In this document: in pieces, positions 6,226 to 6,648 of the stretch
Layout of the letters: every line of letters starts with the position of its first letter
Numbering within the stretch: the first letter of the stretch is position 1
Assembly (NCBI GenBank): GCA_900770075.1
Contig: CAAGIZ010000006.1
Coordinates: 1-6,648 of the forward strand
Length of the DNA: 6,648 bases
Source: Spirochaetia bacterium
GTDB taxonomy: Bacteria; Spirochaetota; Spirochaetia; Treponematales; Treponemataceae
Direction of reading: 5' to 3'
Position numbers and translations under genes: made by a program
Notes under the pieces: generated by a model
Told to the model about the DNA's origin: nothing
The model's input: only the letters and a program-made list of their open reading frames with translations
Database searches by the model: none

Positions 6226-6254
6226 ATGATATTTTCTTATTTTACGAAAAGCAA
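6226..6254 (-). promoter_or_regulatory. Sigma-70-type promoter of the hybrid kinase gene
   Basis: On the minus strand TTGCTT (6249-6254) and TATCAT (6226-6231) are 17 bases apart, each matching the consensus at four or five positions. The start point would be near 6219, giving a leader of about 60 nt that opens with the palindrome. This suggests that the kinase is transcribed independently of hsdR. Confidence 0.6.
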
Positions 6255-6293
6255 CTGTGGAGGTTTGATGCCCTTAATTTTTCAAAGATAACA

Positions 6294-6648
6294 TTAAGCC
6301 ACTCTGGCATTATCATTCACGCTGCGAATAATCGCAATCAGCCTGTTCTGTGCCTTAGTATTAAACAAACTGAAGAACTTCCCGGGTCTGTCAAACGGAG
6401 GCTTTCCATCACCAAGCCGCTCAAGATTGATTTCGCCCTGCTCAATGATATTTTCAATAATTACTTTTACAAACTCTATCTGTATAATGTTCAAATTAAA
6501 CTCAGAAATAAAATCAGCAAAAAGTTCATTTACTTTCTGACGGTTCATCTTAGCAATAGACCGAACAAAAATGCCCAGCGGCTTTCCATCACTTATTTTT
6601 TCAAACTGTTGGCAAGTTCCAAGTTCCTTAGTAAAGACATCATTCAAC
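6294..6648 (-). CDS. hsdR: Type I restriction enzyme R subunit (HsdR), C-terminal end, cut by the window edge
   Basis: The last 117 or so residues are present and the front lies beyond the right edge; a TTG at 6645-6647 is in frame but is probably internal. The stretch EKISDGKPLGIFVRSI, then NRQKVNELFADFI and QIEFVKVIIENI, matches my memory of the C-terminal domain of EcoEI-type HsdR proteins, which couples the helicase/nuclease subunit to the HsdM-HsdS methylase complex. HsdR as a whole translocates DNA using ATP and cleaves unmodified foreign DNA. The tail ends RSVNDNARVA before the stop at 6294-6296. This fragment is visibly richer in A and T than ackA or the dehydrogenase, in line with the frequent horizontal transfer of such loci. 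Identification rests on family pattern recall without the diagnostic helicase motifs. Confidence 0.75.
   Translation of the reverse strand, partial: LNDVFTKELGTCQQFEKISDGKPLGIFVRSIAKMNRQKVNELFADFISEFNLNIIQIEFVKVIIENIIEQGEINLERLGDGKPPFDRPGKFFSLFNTKAQNRLIAIIRSVNDNARVA

Overview
The window looks like a chromosomal segment of a host-associated anaerobic spirochaete, most likely a Treponema. This is inferred from a fermentative acetate kinase plus butanol-dehydrogenase-type alcohol dehydrogenase, a soluble PAS hybrid histidine kinase, and GC-rich hairpin-laden intergenic elements of a kind I associate with commensal treponemes. No rRNA or other decisive marker is present, so the genus is a guess. 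There is no tRNA, rRNA, CRISPR array or intact insertion sequence.

Layout, left to right. (1) 1-445, minus: the first 148 codons of a CopA-type copper-exporting P-type ATPase, running off the left edge. (2) 446-937: a gene-poor 490 bp stretch. It holds a hairpin-rich repeat-like element (about 481-600), a possible promoter for copA, a short orphan coding remnant on the plus strand (646-780), a G-quadruplex motif, and the intrinsic terminator of the next gene. (3) 938-2272, minus: a complete acetate kinase (ackA) with a near-consensus promoter upstream and its own terminator, apparently monocistronic and without pta beside it. (4) 2273-2539: the ackA promoter, a second GC-rich structured element (2381-2512), and a promoter that would make the next mRNA leaderless. 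(5) 2540-3730, plus: an iron-containing alcohol dehydrogenase of the BDH/YqhD group. (6) 3727-6159, minus: an 810-residue cytosolic hybrid histidine kinase (PAS-type sensor region, HisKA, HATPase_c, receiver), convergent with the dehydrogenase and overlapping it in the stop codons. (7) 6160-6293: the kinase promoter and a perfect 30 bp palindrome at the expected 5' end of its transcript. (8) 6294-6648, minus: the C-terminal end of a type I restriction enzyme R subunit (HsdR), running off the right edge.

The genes do not form one operon. ackA and the alcohol dehydrogenase fit a mixed-acid/ethanol fermentation: AckA makes ATP from acetyl phosphate, and the dehydrogenase reoxidises NAD(P)H by reducing aldehydes. 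They have divergent promoters in one intergenic region. The copper pump, the orphan hybrid kinase and the restriction system are separate functions; the right edge is probably the margin of a restriction-modification locus. I found no convincing new multi-gene system. The most unusual signals are regulatory: the palindrome in the kinase leader, the leaderless start of the dehydrogenase, the stop-codon overlap of the convergent pair, and the two structured intergenic elements.
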